Part shown: positions 24,027-36,598 of the stretch, in pieces | How positions within the stretch are numbered: position 1 is the stretch's first letter | How the letters are laid out: each line of letters begins with the position of its first letter | Origin: Cunninghamella blakesleeana | Lineage: Eukaryota; Mucoromycota; Mucoromycetes; Mucorales; Cunninghamellaceae | Direction: 5' to 3' | DNA: 64,000 nt | NCBI GenBank assembly: GCA_017871115.1 | Contig: JAFCIZ010000005.1 | Coordinates: forward strand, 3,961,501-4,025,500 | Program-made: the position numbers and the translations under genes | Notes under the pieces: model-generated | Databases searched by the model: none | What the model was told of the DNA's origin: nothing | Seen by the model: the letters and a program-made list of their open reading frames with translations, nothing else

Positions 24027-25308
24027 TTCTGTTAAATAATAATAGATATTGGAATATTATTAATATTAAAAAAAGAAAGAAAAAGAAAAATAAAAACAAA
24101 CAAGTGTGCAAGTGAAAAAAAAAAAAAAAAAAATCTATCGGGCTGGATAAATTATATTCCTCCTTTTTAAAAAAATCTTGGCTCAATTTTTTTTTTTTAT
24201 ATTTCACTGTTCTTTCTTTCTCTTTTTACTATTATTTTTTGATTATATGTTAACCAAATAAATAAAGATCACATATCATCATTATGATTTTTATTCTATT
24301 TTAAAAGGAAGAGATAAAAGCATCCTATTTTAATTTTAATTAATGATTCATTAACCTTACTTCCTTATATATATTAAGCTCTATTTCCATAATAAAGAAC
24401 TTAATAACCTTAGATCAACCTTTATTAAGAATTAAGAGCGAAAATTCGGACAAAAGTCCTTTTTTGATTAAAAGATTTCTATTTATTACTATTATTTATA
24501 ATAAGTATTATATATTACAATTTATTATGTTTTTTTAGAAATACAAAAAAAATAGTCTTTTTTCTTTTTTTTAATATTATTATTATTGTTTGTGTTAAAG
24601 TATACAAAGATATTCCGAATTTGGTATTCTCTCACGTTTGATTAATACAAATATTATCCATAAGCCATGATAATTATTTAACCTCGTAGACTTTGTATTC
24701 TTTTTTATATCAAGTTGTAAGATTTTTAAAATAATAGTCATTTTATTGTCAATATATAAATAAATTGATAGATAGATTTAAGGGAAGAAAAGTGTGCCAT
24801 TTAAAAAAAGATGATTTAAATACCAGCAAGGGTAAGTTTTATTCGTATATAAAACTCTCCTATTTTCAAAAAAAAAAAAAACTTTCTTTTACTTTCTCTC
24901 TCTTTAAACACATGGCTATGAGTCAATTTACATATTATTTCCTTATATAAAAGAAAAGAAAAGGGAATCGTTTTGTTAGGTATTTGAAAAATTGTATGTA
25001 TAAAAAAAATAGAGTCACTTCGGCCTAAAACCCAGCAAATAACGATGGCTTTAAAAAGTTTTTTTTTTTTATATATTGAGTTTTTTATTTTTAGTTTCTC
25101 TTTTTCAATTTTTTTTTTTTCTTTCCTTTTTCTTTCTATTTTTCTTTTTTTTTTTCTTTTTCTCTTTTGTAAATATTTTTTTCTTTACCTCTGAATTAAT
25201 ATAGTCATATATTATATTCCTTTTATATTTGTTTATATTTTATTATTTATATTTATATAATTTAATCTATTTTTATTATTATCCTTTATATTTTTATTTT
25301 ATGTTATA
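24027..25308. other. Divergent intergenic region ISD11 / Asn-rich gene
   Basis: 1.28 kb of AT-rich DNA. At 24831-24837 a strong GGTAAGT donor follows a short AG-rich block, and a TATAG acceptor lies near 25199-25203. A 5' UTR intron of the next gene is possible but unproven. Long T tracts occupy 25055-25200. Confidence 0.4.
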
Positions 25309-26259
25309 ATGATTCAAACCATTTTTGATATTGATCAACCCATTGAAAAAAGACCAGTTATTACTTACCAATTGGAACCCTCTCAACAAATAGCCAGTAT
25401 AAGAAATATTATTGTATCAAGAAAGCGTAAATTAATTCCTATTCATACTACCAATATTCATGATGAACAAGAAGAAGAAAGAGATTTAAAAAAGAAAAAG
25501 GAAGTTTATGATGATATGATTAATGGTTTACCTTCTCCACCTGTTGAAAGTCCACTTGCCGAATTCCCCCCACTTCATGATTCTACTTCTGTTTGTAGTC
25601 TTGAAGAAGACGACACACCTCCCTTAACGCCAAACACTCATTCAACCATAGTAGAAAAAATCTCTTCTACCACAACTGATGACAATGATGCTACTCAAAA
25701 GTCTGAATTATCCAGTGAAGAAATTCTTTTAAAATTAAAATCCTTGAGAGAAGAAAAGCATCATTTATTTCAATTAATGAAGCGCTTAGTGGTAGAAGAT
25801 GAACAAAAAGAGCAGCAGCTTAAAAAAGAACGCTTATTAAAACAAAAAATACAAGAAGAGCTGGAACAAGAAAAAGTTAAACAAGAAAAATCACTAACTT
25901 TACAAGAAGAAAACACAAGTCATAATGCTATAAGAAAAAAGAAGCCAAGTCGATGGTCATCTACTTCTACAGCAAATCATCCTTATCCTTCCACTCTTCG
26001 TAATAATAACAATAACTCTTTTATGTTCCAATCATCACATCATTCTTCATATAATAATAATAATAATAATAATAACAATACTGCATCATCCACTTCTTCT
26101 TTTCGATATCGTATGAATAACAACAATAATAATAATAATTCTTCAAGGCCTTTAAATTCAAGATCTAACTTTCATTCTTCGGTAAGGTCGCATGGTTATT
26201 TTGGTCAAAGAAATAATAATAACCTTCATCGCCCCCATCAAACCTCTTATTTGTATTAA
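25309..26259 (+). CDS. Unrecognised protein: coiled coil plus Asn/Ser-rich C-terminus
   Basis: A single exon of 316 residues. No family recognised. Residues 1-50 look conserved in style (MIQTIFDIDQPIEKRPVITY, then a basic SRKRKLIPI that may be a nuclear signal). Residues 65-120 are acidic and Pro-rich with PSPPVE and TPPLTP, possible proline-directed phosphosites. Residues 130-200 form a heptad-rich coiled coil (LKSLREEKHHLFQLMKRLV, EEELEQEKVK-like). The rest is Asn/Ser repeats encoded by AAT/AAC runs near 26050-26140. A nuclear or RNP-granule protein is a guess. Confidence 0.7.
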   Translation: MIQTIFDIDQPIEKRPVITYQLEPSQQIASIRNIIVSRKRKLIPIHTTNIHDEQEEERDLKKKKEVYDDMINGLPSPPVESPLAEFPPLHDSTSVCSLEEDDTPPLTPNTHSTIVEKISSTTTDDNDATQKSELSSEEILLKLKSLREEKHHLFQLMKRLVVEDEQKEQQLKKERLLKQKIQEELEQEKVKQEKSLTLQEENTSHNAIRKKKPSRWSSTSTANHPYPSTLRNNNNNSFMFQSSHHSSYNNNNNNNNNTASSTSSFRYRMNNNNNNNNSSRPLNSRSNFHSSVRSHGYFGQRNNNNLHRPHQTSYLY

Positions 26260-26689
26260 AACTCCCTCAAGTCATCTTTATTTTTTAAATATATCATTTA
26301 CATAATCACCCTCTCATCCTAGTTTTGTTAGTCATCCTTTACTCCTTTTTTTTTTTTTTTTTTGTATGTGTATGTATAAAAAAAATTATAAGAAAGAATA
26401 GAAAAAAAAAAAAAATTCTAGATACTTTAGTTCATATATATTTTATCTCCTTTTTTTTTATATATATATTTCTTTCACTCTTTCCCTTACCTAACCTTAC
26501 TAAACTCCCATTTTTTTATCAATATTTTTCTTTTATATATATTTATATTCTTTTTTTTCCTCCCCACTCTCCACTTTTCTTTTTTTTTTAAAAAAAAAAA
26601 AAATAGCATATATATTTATATATATAATTTTTTTATTATTTTTTAAAAAAAAAAAAAAAAAAAAAAACTGTGTATATCTTTTTATTGTA

Positions 26690-26724
<35 letters not shown>

Positions 26725-27306
26725 TAAAAAATAAATAAAAGTCTAAATATCCATTTCTATTTTATTGCAACATTCGTTAAACCTATATCCTAAAAAAAGG
26801 AAAATTGTTTTAGTAGTCTAAATTATTATCTAAACTGATTAATATTTATCATCGAAAAAGATTATTTTCTTTTAAAATATATATGTACATACATACAAAT
26901 ATATATATATATATATATATATATTTACATAGGATCTAAAAAATTTTATTATTAAAATGGTTATTATATAGTTTGATAATGCTACTAATTATAAATAAAT
27001 ATATGTATATGAATTCCTATAATATATATATATATATGTGTGTGTGTGTGAAAGTATATGTGTGAATGCGTATATATGTAAGTGAGTAATGATCATAGAG
27101 AGAGTGTGAGAGTGAGGAAAAAATAAAAAGAATAAGGAGATATAAATATGCATAATGTAAAATGATGTAAAAGAATAAAAATTATAAATAGTTATTGATA
27201 AGTGATACTAAATATATATAATATATAATAAATAAATATGAATAAAATAGCTTAGATGATATATAAATTATAATTTTTTAAAAATAAGAAAAAACAAGAT
27301 ACACTC
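26260..27306. other. Convergent intergenic region rich in simple repeats
   Basis: It contains poly-T/poly-A palindromes (about 26580-26603 and 26641-26667), (ATT)n at 26696-26723, an AT run at 26901-26925 and a compound AT-GT run at 27021-27050, followed by GA/GTGAGA-like sequence near 27090-27120. No gene was recognised. Confidence 0.6.
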
Positions 27307-28517
27307 TTATTCAATTATTTTCTTTGTAGCCAACCAACAATGAAATCTTGAAAAGCATTTAAACTCTTCGAATTCCACCAACAAAGCCTGCACTGCCGTA
27401 TCATAATCGTCCGAAGGAATCGACCAAGCCGAACAATAAAAAGATTTTTGATTACGATAAAAGGCCTTTTGAATATCCAAATTAATAAACCCAAGTTGCT
27501 TCTCAAAAGTATCTGTATGCCATTCACCAATAGGGATATCGAACAGTATATGATCCACCAAATCAATCGTTGATAATTGTTTTAATTCCTCAGTAAATTG
27601 CTCCGTATAATAAAAATCCACTACTTTTTTTTTAACCATTTCTTCTTGTCTATATTGATCAAATGCTTGTAAAATAGGGCCAGGATTATGATGAAACATA
27701 TCACATTCTACCCACTCAATCCACCCTCCTGGCTTTAATACACGAATGCTTTCTTTTATTAAATGCTGCCATTGTTCTTTGGTGGAACTGGGCCCTAAAG
27801 CTCGCTGATAGACTAAATCAATGGAATCTGATTCTATGTTTTCCCAGGGTTGATATAGATCCATCGTTACATATTCTACATTAGGTGGAGTAGTTGTTTG
27901 ATCTAGTACCGATCGTAATCCTATACTGATGATATGACAAGTTGGTTGTTCGGATGCTAATTCTAATGCCCATATACCACTGCCTGTTCCTACATCTAAT
28001 ATCTTTTTGGGTGAGCTGGCCATTTTATTAAGTGCATAGCAGTTGGTTTTTCTTGCATGTTTTAATAAATAATGCTATATAAAAAATATATTTATTTAAT
28101 AAGGGATATTTTTTTTTGGAGAGAGAAAAAAAAAAAAAAAGAAAAAAAAACTGAGGGTTAAAATTTTTTTTGAATCTCCGTATTTTATCATTCGTTCCTT
28201 TTTTTTCCTCTTTTTTCTTGTTTTTTATGTATCTTTAGATAAATAAAAGTATACGTATATATATATGTATATATACATACCTGACGTTGTAAACGATCTA
28301 ATTCTCTCAAATCTTCAGGTGATTTAACTGAGCTTGGTTTTCGTCTTTTAACAAAAGTTGAAGTAGTCATGGATAAAATACTGGCTACGGAAGGGCGTCG
28401 GTTATTATGTTGACTGGGTGCGGCACGGTGACTTACTGTACTAAGTCTTCGGCTTTTTTTACTCACTGATCGATTTCTTTTAGTTTTTTCGATAATACGA
28501 CTTGGTTGATTTCCCAT
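27307..28517 (-). CDS. Class I SAM-dependent methyltransferase with potential N-myristoylation site
   Basis: Two exons on the minus strand, 28517-28281 and 28074-27307, give 334 residues. Exon 1 is basic and Ser-rich, begins MGNQPS (the G-x-x-x-S pattern recognised by N-myristoyltransferase) and ends ELDRLQRQ; exon 2 continues HYLLKHARK, a pre-motif typical of fungal LaeA-like/UMTA-type methyltransferases. Motif I is KILDVGTGSGIWALELA, then VTMDLYQPW (acidic loop region), IDLVYQRALG (motif II) and VLKPGGWIEWVE (motif III). The substrate cannot be read from sequence; family members include secondary-metabolism and velvet-complex regulators as well as uncharacterised enzymes. The GTAAGT-like donor GTATGT and the TATAG acceptor keep phase 0. 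The Arg/Lys-rich N-terminus plus a lipid could anchor it to membranes. Confidence 0.85.
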
Positions 28518-29459
28518 TCTATTGATATATCCGTTTATTCAAGATGTTGATGATAGTAGCAGTTGTAGTAATAAAAAAAGAAAGAAAGTAAAGAAAAACA
28601 AAGAGAAAAAAATATAAGGATATTATATATAAAGGAGTGGAATTGGTGAGGGGAAAGCTGTACTTTTTTTTAAAAAAAATAAAAAAAAATCTAAAGAGAA
28701 AAGAAGTTATAATAATAGAAAAAGAAAAAAAAAATTTTTTTTATCATTTATATTACTAGATCTTTTTTTGGTAAGAAATCCTTTTAAGCCGATCCGCCAC
28801 TTCCGAAGCAAAAACCATATTTAGTTTATTTCATTAAATAAAAACCAATGATTTAAAGTATGTTTCACTTGAAATAAAAAAGTACAATATATATATTTGC
28901 TAAATGCAAACAATCACCCGCTTTGCTGGTAACAATTTATTTATTATCGGAGATGCATTTTCTTCAACTACCAAAAGTACCAACTTTTTTTTTAAACATT
29001 TTGCATTAATCTAGGCTAATTTTATTTTAAAAAGCATCGTCAGCTTATATACTAATACATATCTCATTTATATTTTAATCTCTTGCTTTTTTTAATAAAA
29101 AAAAGAGATGGACTTGATCATTTAATAAAATAAACATATGTTTATTTTTACTTTTTCTCATAAGGATGAAAATAGATCCTATACGTAACATGACCAAAAT
29201 CATTGATTGTGTATAGAAAAAATAATTTATTCTAGACTTGTGATGTGATTATATTAATGTGTAACCGTTTTTCTTATTTCCTAAGCAAAATCCGAAAAGA
29301 GAATAAAAACGAACGCAATTTACTCTACAAGTTAGATTACCGGAATTGTTAAAAGGGAGGGTAAGTTCATTAGTTAGTGCTTCTAAAATAGGCAAAGATA
29401 ATATATTTATTTTATTCACCTAGATGTTTATAAAAAATCAAAACAATTTCTCCTTATAG
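28518..29459. other. Intergenic region upstream of methyltransferase; possible 5' UTR exon of small plus-strand unit
   Basis: AT-rich. From about 29280 composition becomes more balanced and ends in AAAAGGGAGG then GTAAGT (29361), a strong donor. The matching acceptor TTATAG lies at 29454-29459, directly before a short ORF with a signal-peptide-like product. A 99-nt leader intron is therefore plausible. Confidence 0.4.
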
Positions 29460-29540
29460 ATCAACATGAATATCTTGAAAGCGTTGTTTATCTTGTTCTT
29501 TATTAACATAACAAAAGGAGCCAACGATAGTGTCAATTAA
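29460..29540 (+). CDS. Possible tiny gene: 24-residue signal-peptide-like ORF behind a leader intron
   Basis: ATG at 29466 opens an ORF to the TAA at 29538-29540: MNILKALFILFFINITKG then ANDSVN. It has the n-, h- and c-region layout of a secretory signal peptide with almost nothing after it. A good donor/acceptor pair (29361 and 29459) immediately upstream suggests transcription and splicing. It may be the first exon of a longer secreted product whose next exon I could not find, a decayed gene, or chance. Confidence 0.3.
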   Translation: MNMNILKALFILFFINITKGANDSVN

Positions 29541-29586
29541 TTTTTTATTTTAAAAAGTTATTACGTAAAAATAACATATATACATT

Positions 29587-29617
<31 letters not shown>

Positions 29618-29691
29618 TTATATATAAATGTGTGTATATAAATGTGTGTATAAATATATATATTTGCATTTTTATATATAACCAACCGAGA

Positions 29692-29725
<34 letters not shown>

Positions 29726-29726
29726 C

Positions 29727-29758
<32 letters not shown>

Positions 29759-30150
29759 CCTCCAAGATTATTAGTTAAACATTGATTTTAGTATTATTAT
29801 TACTTTGTTGTTGTCATGTTGATCATTATATTGATAAATAAAAATAAAGCTGTAGGAAAAATAAAAATAAAAAATTAAATACGGAGTTTAATTTTTAAGT
29901 TTTTAAAAAATATCATTTAAACTCTCTCCCTTCAACTTTAATTTCATTTTCTTTCTTTTTTTTAAATAAATCTACTTTTTTTTAATATATTACTATATTA
30001 ATATTATATAGATATAAATATTAATATTTATATATTTATATATATAAATATAAATATATAAATTATTTTACCTTTCCTTCTCTTTTTTCTACTTTTCTTT
30101 CCTTTTTAATTTATAAAATAACCTTTCCTTCTTTTTTCTTTTTTTTTTTA
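29541..30150. other. Intergenic with AT repeats and T30 tract
   Basis: Several (AT)n runs (29585-29720) are followed by a 30-T homopolymer at 29729-29758. The remainder is a pyrimidine-rich leader of the ArfGAP gene. Confidence 0.6.
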
Positions 30151-33100
30151 ATGGCAGCAATAGATCATAAATCTTCCGATATGAATTCAATAAAACAATC
30201 ATCTACAATGGACTCACAACGATATTTAGATCGTGAAGTAGAAGATGGCCCATTATTTAGATCAACAATAACACAATTAGAAAATAGAACCAGTACACTT
30301 AAAACAAATGTAAAACGTATTTTAAAAGTTGCTGCTCAATCCTTTGAAGCCAGACAACAATCTATTGAAGCAGATATTTTATTTACTCAAACACTTTTAG
30401 AAATGCCAAATCTCGATCCACTTTCAACTCATTACTTGGAGGTTGCTTGGAAAGAACTTTTGGACCAACGGGAACGTTTTCAATTTTCTATGCAATCTCT
30501 CTTAATTGATCCTTTACAAAAAATATATGACTTGGATATAAAAATAGCTGATACAAAGCGACGTCAGTTCGAAGAAGAAAGCAAACATTATTATTCTCTT
30601 TTATCTAAATATTTATCTATTAAATCCACTCCATCATCATCATCACACCAAGATCCAATTGCCTCTTTATCAATTAATCATAATAACATAGCAAATACTG
30701 ATCAAGATGGTCAAAACAATCATCAATCATCATTATCATCACATCAGCAACAGCAACCAATGACCACTGCCAAGAAAAAAGAAAAGAGAAAATCTTTAGA
30801 GGTAGAAGCTAAGCATGTTGCCAAACAACGCCATTTTGATCTAGCCCGATTTGAATATTATAATTATCTTATGGATTTAAATGGTGGAAAAAAGGAACAA
30901 GAAATCCTATTTCATTTATTATCTTATTATCAGCGTGAGTATAGTTTTTATCAATCAGTTGGAAAAAAGTTAAATCAATGGAAACCAGGTTTAGATGAAT
31001 TAGCCTCTTTGATGGCTCAAGCTTCAGCTGAACAAGGTATTGTAAATAAGGAAAGACATGAAAAAAGAAAACAGTTGGAAACAAAATGGATGCAAAGTGA
31101 GGCAGGTACACAGCATATCATGAAAGATCAACTACGACAACAACAATCAAGATTAAGCACCTCTTCTTCTTCTTCTTCTTCTAAAGATGCATTATCAAAA
31201 CAACAGCAACAAAATGGCGGTGAATTATCTAATAATACCCAAGCTTTACCAACATTGGATACATCTTCTACTAGTATATCAACATCGGCTGCTACAAGTC
31301 ACTCTTCTGCTTCAACTTCTTCTTCCTGTTTATCACCAGATATCAGTATACAGCAACAAATATCATCAACGGATCAATATAATAATAATAATAATAACAA
31401 TAACGAAGTAACTATTCTAGATCAACAATCTAAAAATATAATCACCCAAGATGAGAATGATCTGGAAAATGAAAAAAGAGCAAGTCGAAGAAAAGAAGGA
31501 TTTTTATTTTCAACTTCGAAACTAGCAAAAAGCAATCCTGCAGTTGTTTCTAATTTATGGCACAAGTAAGTCTATTTCATTGATATACATACACGTATAA
31601 CACAAATATAGACCTACATACCTGGTGATTCATAAATAACTTTTTTTTTCACTTTTATTATTATTATTGCTATTAATAAATAGATACTGGTGTGTATTAA
31701 GCGACGGATTCCTACATGAATATTGCAACTGGAAGAAACAGTTAGAAACTCATAATGATCCAATCAATTTAAAAGTTGCATCTGTACGTGAAGCTCGAAA
31801 TATAGAAAGAAGATTTTGTTTTGAAGTCATTACACCTCAGTTTAGTAGAATTTATCAAGCTACGTCACAAGAAGATATGCAAAGTTGGATCCAATCAATT
31901 AATAACGCTATTGAATCAGCATTAAATGGGGAACATTCAACATTCACAGATTTAAACACGGTAGATACTATTCCTTCTTCTCTTACCTCAGGGTCATCAT
32001 CATCAACGACAACGACTACAGCAGCAGCAGTACAAAATAATAATAATATAGATGTTAGTAGTAAAGCAAGTATTATATTAGGTATAAATGATGATCAGGT
32101 ACCCAGACGAAAATCTTGGAAAGAGCATGGGAAATCATTAACGATTGCATTAAATGGTTTACGGCGTAAAAAGCCACATTCTACAAATAATAATATCAAC
32201 AATAATAGTTCAGGTATAACAATCAATACATCAACAGGACCAAATCATCACTATGATCAATATGCTATCCCTCTATCACCAACTTTTCAATTGGAAGGTG
32301 ATATTCCCCCATTACCATCTTCACCCATACAACATGATCAACAACAACAACAACTTATCTTACCTGTAGCTTCCATCTTAAGAGAAAACCCATTTAATTA
32401 TTGGTGTTCTGATTGTGGTGTTAAAAACCCTGATTGGTGCTCTTTAAATCTGGGCGTTGTTATATGCATTGGTAAATTATATTTATAAAAAAATAACCCC
32501 TCCCATATATATATATATGCTTTTTTCCCTCTTATTTTAAAAGAAAATGAAAATTCATTCCTTATTTTTTTTTCTTTATTATTATTATTATTATTACTAA
32601 TGCTATTTAGATTGTTCTGGTGTTCATCGAAGTTTGGGCACAAGCTTATCGAAAGTTCGATCATTAACTTTGGACACAACAGCATTTACACCAGATGTAG
32701 TAGAAATGCTTAAAGAACTAGGCAATGAAAAGGTGAATGAAATTTTAGAAGGTAACTTGACGGACTCGAAAGAAAAACCAGCAGGAAATAATGACTCAGC
32801 CTTAAAAAAGCAATCTTTTATTCGCAATAAATATGAACATCATAAATATATACTACAACAAAAGCAGCAAGAAGATGGAGATACTTATAGAGATCCAAAT
32901 CAATTATTATTTGAAGCTATCGATCAGGATGATATTTCTAAAGCTTTCCACGCATTAATTCTTGGTGCTGACCCAAATACTCAAAGGGAAACAAACGAAA
33001 AGGATGAAAATAAAGATGAAGATAATCTCGCAATAAAATCAACAAATGATATAAAGGAAATGGAAGGAGATATAGAAGAAATTATTTTACCAGTATTAGA

Positions 33101-33539
33101 TACATTTGGAAACGTTATCAAAAATAAAACAACTAGTGTACGATTATCTACTCAACAAAAAAATACAGCAATAACAAACGATGACGACCAAAAGGATATA
33201 AAAAATCCTACTATAACTTCACCTATGGCACAAACTAGATATGCATTGCATTTTGCTTTATTACATCCAAGGCAATTTCAATTTAAAAACCATCGCCCTA
33301 TTGCTATATTCCCAATGGCCGAATTGTTACTACAAAATGGTGCTCGATTAGATATTATTGATCCAATCACTGGGTATGAATTATCCGCTTTATTATCTTT
33401 TGGTGATGTTTTATCAGATGAAGCCATTTCTTATGTAAATATAAAAAATCAAGCCAGAGGGAGATCACCTATACAACGTGTATCATCAACCAACCGATTA
33501 CCTATTACCCCACCTCCTACAACTGACTTGATATCTTAG
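30151..33539 (+). CDS. BAR-PH-ArfGAP protein (ACAP/Age1/Cnt6-like) with degenerate ankyrin tail
   Basis: Three exons (30151-31565, 31684-32471, 32611-33539) give 1043 residues. Residues about 25-330 are helical, with TLKTNVKRILKVAAQSFEARQQSIEAD, matching the BAR module of ACAP-type GAPs. A long Ser/Gln/Asn linker follows. The PH domain begins KEGFLFSTSK (about 450) and continues HKYWCVLSDGFLHEY ... QATSQEDMQSWIQSIN. The ArfGAP zinc finger (about 710) is CSDC-x16-CIDC followed by GVHRSLG with the arginine finger. After LLFEAIDQDD weak ankyrin-like units remain (ALHFALLHPRQF, AELLLQNGARLDIID), split by an acidic insertion. It should stimulate GTP hydrolysis on Arf in endocytic or Golgi traffic. 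Confidence 0.92.
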
Positions 33540-34655
33540 GAAAAGAAAAAAAATTCTTTTTTTAGCATTGTATTATAACCTTTATTCATTCCCCTCCCCT
33601 CCCATTTTTATTTTATATTATTTTATTATTCTTCTACTTATTTGTTTTTTATTTATTAAATTAATATTTAATTATTAGATTAAATTATGAGTTACATATC
33701 TATTTATAATAAAGTTCTGTTTTTATTAATTTTAATTTACAAAAAAAAGGAAAGAAAGAAAAAAATTATACAGAAAGAGATTAAATTATAGTAATGAATA
33801 GATAATACATTCTACATGCCAAGAAAGTGGATTAGAATAAGGGAAAACAATCTCGATTAATAGTGTGTCATTTTCAGTAAACCAGAACAGCAGCCTGGAT
33901 AAAAAAAAAAAAAGCTACCATCCCGAATAATAAAAGTGACTAAAATGACCAGTAACTCGAATAAAAGAAAGACCAACATCCAAATCACTGTGATAATAAC
34001 AACTTGAATAGCAAAAAGATTATTATCTCATAGTAAAAGTCAATTTTAAATTTTTATTAAAAGAATTTAGATAACCCTGCCCAATATTTTTTTTCTATCT
34101 CTTTATTTGTTTTTGATCTTTATTTTTTTCTTTTTAGATAGCTTACTTATTTATTACAATATAATAGTTTATTAAGATTCTAGTATATAGTTAGATAAAT
34201 GAGTGTTTAAAGAAAATCGAGTACAAATATTTCCTTTTATGGATACCAAAAATCCTACAAAGTAAAAAAATACTTCGTTTAGTTTCTTTTCAAGAACTTT
34301 TATATCTTACATAATATTTACAAATATATGTCTAAGTATAATTAAAAAAATATACTATTTAAGAGCTAATAAAATATCAAATAAGGTCACATAATAAGCC
34401 TATCCTTTTTTTTCTTATACAATAATGGCGTATAAAGTGCATTTTTTTTATTATACTAGTAAAAAAAAAATAAGAGCAATAAAAATAATGATAGTAAAAC
34501 AATAAAAGGTGAATATAATATATAAAAATATGTAGAAAATACAGTAAAATTAGTTTTCTATGTTCAGATATGCAAATGAATTTTTAAATAAAAAAATGAA
34601 AAATAAAAAAATTTATAAAATGAAACTTATGTTTTAATTAATGTATATATTCCAT
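33540..34655. other. Convergent intergenic region ArfGAP / PA2G4
   Basis: AT-rich. A segment around 33810-34010 has a more mixed composition (GCCAAGAAAGTGGATT, CCAGAACAGCAGCCTGG) without an ORF. It could be 3' UTR or an unannotated ncRNA; nothing diagnostic was seen. Confidence 0.4.
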
Positions 34656-34742
34656 CTATTCCATATCCATATCCATTTCTGCATCTTCAACCTAAAGTAG
34701 AGATAGTAATAATAAAAATAAAAAGTAATTTTTAGTCATCTA

Positions 34743-34788
<46 letters not shown>

Positions 34789-36374
34789 ATACATAAATAC
34801 TTACTTCTTCACGTCTTTCACCAAAAGTAGCACTAACAGGAGGTAAACCTTTAGAAGCCTTGATACGGTTAACGGAGGGTGTACCAATAATTTGAGCAGC
34901 ATTAGTATTATCTGGTATGCTATATTGAGAATGAACATAGGGCAAAGGTAAAGGTAATGTTGTACGTAAAACGCCAACTTTTTCTTTGGGAGTGATCAAG
35001 ACGGTTGTTTTAAAGTGAGCTACTTTATCATGTGTAGAAGAAGAGCGTAATACAGGATGAGAGACGATCAATTCATTATTTAATAAAGAAGCAAGACCTA
35101 ATCTTGTTTTGTTAGAAGATAAAGAGCGTGTAGCAAAGGGGAACACAGTGTGTTTTTCATTGATTTCATTAAAGGCAGCACGAGCGGATTTCATCTTGAG
35201 TAAATAAGTCTTATTGACATCACGTTGATACACAAAAGGTTTATATTCAGAGGATTTGGTTTTACCATTGCCAGTGGTTAAAATGATATTTAATTGATAG
35301 GCTTGATTGGCTTGGATTTCAAAATCATATTTTTCTAAATCATGGACAAACATATCTTCAGGGAATCCATTTTCAATATCACTTCCACCTTTAAGTACAA
35401 AACGTTTGATCATGGATGAATAAGTGTTTTCAACAGGTTTACATCTAAAATAAGCTGCTATTTCGGTGATTACTCTAGTAATTTCTGAGGCCTATGAATA
35501 TACATAAAAAATAAATTAAAATAAATGTAAACAATACGTTATATATTATTATTATTACCTTAACACCAGGTTTCATCATACGAAGAACAGCTTCACTAGC
35601 ATAATGAGTAGCACATATAACGTCAGCTGATGGCCCAGTAATAGGTTGGCTTTGATCTAATGATATAATAGTTGTATGAGCAGCAGTAGCAATATAACCA
35701 TCAATATGAACACCTAACTCACTATATAAATATGAAGTATATATATGTAAGGGTAAATATATATATATATATACATATGACCATCGATTCCTCTTCTACT
35801 TTTTTTAATTATCTTTTTTTCTTTCTATTTGACTTTACATTTTTACAACATCGCCAGCCTTCAAACGATAATCATTATCTAAAAGAGGAGATACATATTG
35901 AATATAATTGTTTACACTAACGCATGTTGGAACAGCAATACCACGTTCAGAATTTTTATGCTGGGTATTAGTCTAATAATTATAATAACAATAAAAAATA
36001 AAGAATAATGTTGAATAAGTATATATATATTCTCTTTTTCTTTTTCTCTTTATATATATATAACGTACCAATTCTGTAATAAGATCATCACCATATTGAC
36101 ATAAATCGCAAATAGATACACCAGCTGATACGTACTTTAATACTTCAGGAAAAACAGCTAATAAATAGAACAATAATAATATTTTGTTATTATTTAATCT
36201 TTGTCCATTCATACATTTGATCTATCAAGTTATATATATTTTTAAATCCAATTTACCATTTAAAATATGACCTGCAGCTTTATATTTTTCAATAACATCA
36301 TCATTATTTAAATCATTATCAGATTGAAATTTGGAAGGGGGGTAACTGGTAGTAAGTTCCATGCTAGTAGCCAT
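34656..36374 (-). CDS. PA2G4/EBP1-like (pseudo-methionine aminopeptidase fold, Cdb4-type)
   Basis: Six exons on the minus strand (36374-36257, 36157-36069, 35972-35839, 35721-35559, 35491-34805, 34691-34656) give 408 residues. Matching blocks of the PA2G4/Ebp1 family are VIEKYKAAGHILN at the N-terminus, [77 protein letters not shown] and PFATRSL. The fold is that of type II methionine aminopeptidase, but this family has lost metal ligands and acts in ribosome binding, 60S maturation and translation control. The C-terminal Lys-rich nucleolar tail of the human protein is replaced by a short acidic end (DAEMDMDME). The last intron contains an AT/GT microsatellite. It is divergent from the WDR55 gene. 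Confidence 0.92.
34741..34788. repeat. (AT)n(GT)n compound microsatellite in PA2G4 intron 5
   Basis: About 24 bp of AT repeats run directly into about 22 bp of GT repeats within the last intron of the PA2G4-like gene. Confidence 0.9.
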
Positions 36375-36598
36375 TTTTGATAGGTTTATATATATGTATA
36401 TAAAAAAAAAAATGAGGTTAAAAGAAAAAGAAAAGCGAGTTAAAAAAAAAGAGATTTTTTAATTTTTTTTTCTTCTTCCTTTTTCAAGCCACCTTATAAT
36501 GCAGATATTTAAAAAAAAATCTGAACTTTAAATTTTTCTTTTTTTTTTTTCTTCTCCTCTCTTCCCTTTTTTTTAGGCCACTTATAAATGTTTTATCA
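36375..36598. promoter_or_regulatory. Bidirectional promoter PA2G4 / WDR55 with repeated GCCAC-TTATAA element
   Basis: 224 bp separate the two start codons. GCCACCTTATAATG (36488-36501) and GCCACTTATAAATG (36577-36590) are near-identical, 89 bp apart, in the same orientation. The second ends inside the presumed WDR55 leader. T-rich tracts fill the rest. Confidence 0.5.

Noticed and set aside
24765..24831. Possible short coding exon ending in GGTAAGT
   Set aside because: No ATG, no acceptor or partner exon, no similarity; more likely a leader exon or chance donor.
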